Source: an uncultured Thalassolituus sp.
GTDB lineage: Bacteria; Pseudomonadota; Gammaproteobacteria; Pseudomonadales; Oceanobacteraceae
NCBI GenBank assembly: GCA_913054055.1
Contig: CAJXIT010000211.1
Coordinates: forward strand, 1 to 6,232
Length of the DNA stretch: 6,232 nucleotides
Reading direction: 5' to 3'
This document shows, in pieces, positions 5,697-6,232 of this stretch. The stretch's first letter is position 1, and every line of letters begins with the position of its first letter. A program made the translations under genes and the position numbers. The notes under the pieces were generated by a model, which was not told the origin of the DNA, ran no database searches, and saw nothing but the letters and a program-made list of their open reading frames with translations.

Positions 5697-6232
5697 ATGC
5701 CGCAAAGCCAATACACACACGGTCAAGTTGACCCTAAGGATTTAATTCCCGACCTCTGCCAAGGTCGCAGTGTGCTGTGGGTGATTTTATTTAGCGAAGC
5801 CTTGGTGATAGTGCTGACGCTACTGTCCAGTGGCGCCCTGGCGTTTAGCTGGGAACAATTTGGCTTGCTATCCATGTACGTGCAATGGATGGTTTTAATT
5901 TGCGCTGCGTTTTTATGTCGTTTGCGTTTGCACCTGCCCCATATGAACATCAACGGCTTAACCTTCATCAGCTTTAGTGTCATTCTATTGGTAAACCTAG
6001 TATTAAGTTCACTGACCCAATGGGCATTAAATTATTTTATCTTTGAAGAATTTGGTTGGGATTGGCTACTCAGAAACCAAATGATCACCGCCATTTTAGC
6101 CGCCCTTTTACTGCATTATTTTTATGTTCAGATGCAAAGCCGACTACGGGCCAAAAGTGAATTGCAATCTCGAGTACAAGCTTTGCATAGTCGCATTCGC
6201 CCACACTTTCTATTTAACAGCATGAATACCAT
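5697..6232 (+). CDS. algZ: AlgZ/FimS-like sensor histidine kinase, N-terminal part (cut by the right edge)
   Basis: This is a membrane sensor kinase of the LytS/YehU class (His_kinase family), which phosphorylates a LytTR-type regulator such as AlgR. The frame is open from an in-frame TGA at 5661 to the window end; the first ATG (5697) gives 178 visible residues. IPDLCQGRSVLWVILFSEAL near residue 17 resembles the AlgZ N-terminus. Four hydrophobic segments lie at about 25-49, 57-74, 88-110 and 128-144, then a charged helix (145-163) and the H-box RIRPHFLFNSMNT (166-178) with phospho-acceptor H170. ATPase motifs lie beyond the window. No clear Shine-Dalgarno precedes the ATG (CACCCCATTC), so translation may be weak or the start may differ. 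In Pseudomonas this gene is divergent from argH and followed by algR, so algR is expected to the right. Confidence 0.85.
   Translation, partial: MPQSQYTHGQVDPKDLIPDLCQGRSVLWVILFSEALVIVLTLLSSGALAFSWEQFGLLSMYVQWMVLICAAFLCRLRLHLPHMNINGLTFISFSVILLVNLVLSSLTQWALNYFIFEEFGWDWLLRNQMITAILAALLLHYFYVQMQSRLRAKSELQSRVQALHSRIRPHFLFNSMNT

Noticed and set aside
5525..5731. A 68-codon + strand frame with a hydrophobic N-terminus in the argH-algZ spacer
   Set aside because: It starts with TTG inside the argH promoter region, has no ribosome binding site, overlaps the kinase start in another frame and loses any protein-like character in its second half. The divergent promoter explains the region better.
5723..5983. 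An 86-codon - strand frame opposite the sensor kinase
   Set aside because: It is antisense to a clear transmembrane kinase coding region, and its composition is that of a reverse-frame shadow with no recognisable family.

Overview
The window reads as ordinary chromosomal DNA of a gammaproteobacterium, probably from the Pseudomonadales/Oceanospirillales side. Three things suggest this: the gmk-rpoZ-spoT-ridA order, an argH gene divergent from an AlgZ/FimS-type sensor kinase as in Pseudomonas, and protein sequences that follow the E. coli and Pseudomonas versions closely. Base composition is moderate by eye. There are no phage, plasmid, transposase, CRISPR, tRNA or rRNA signals.

Layout. Bases 1-67 hold the last codons of an unidentified + strand gene, closed by a hairpin at 90-119. 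A promoter with a consensus -10 (194-199) leads into gmk (234-848), rpoZ (970-1206), spoT (1260-3389, TTG start) and ridA (3427-3807), all on + and probably one operon. After ridA comes a frame-broken second copy of the ridA tail (3811-3921). Next are three closely packed hairpins (3949-4041): a bidirectional terminator, a REP-like element with a GTAG flank, and a small hairpin that touches the argH stop. argH is on the - strand (4043-5434) with its own promoter near 5534-5562. After the divergent intergenic region, a LytS/AlgZ-type histidine kinase begins on + at 5697 and runs off the window just after its phospho-acceptor histidine.

How the genes fit together. gmk, rpoZ and spoT form a guanine nucleotide and ppGpp unit. 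Gmk makes GDP, SpoT makes and removes (p)ppGpp, and omega helps form one of the ppGpp sites on RNA polymerase. RidA clears reactive enamine/imine by-products of PLP enzymes. ArgH performs the last step of arginine synthesis. The kinase should pair with an AlgR-like LytTR regulator expected just beyond the right edge.

No wholly new system is evident. The most informative oddity is the ridA tail duplication: four of its five differences in the aligned block are silent, so it looks like the remnant of a once-functional, divergent ridA allele. The REP-like hairpin and a perfect 22-bp palindrome before rpoZ are the next most interesting items.
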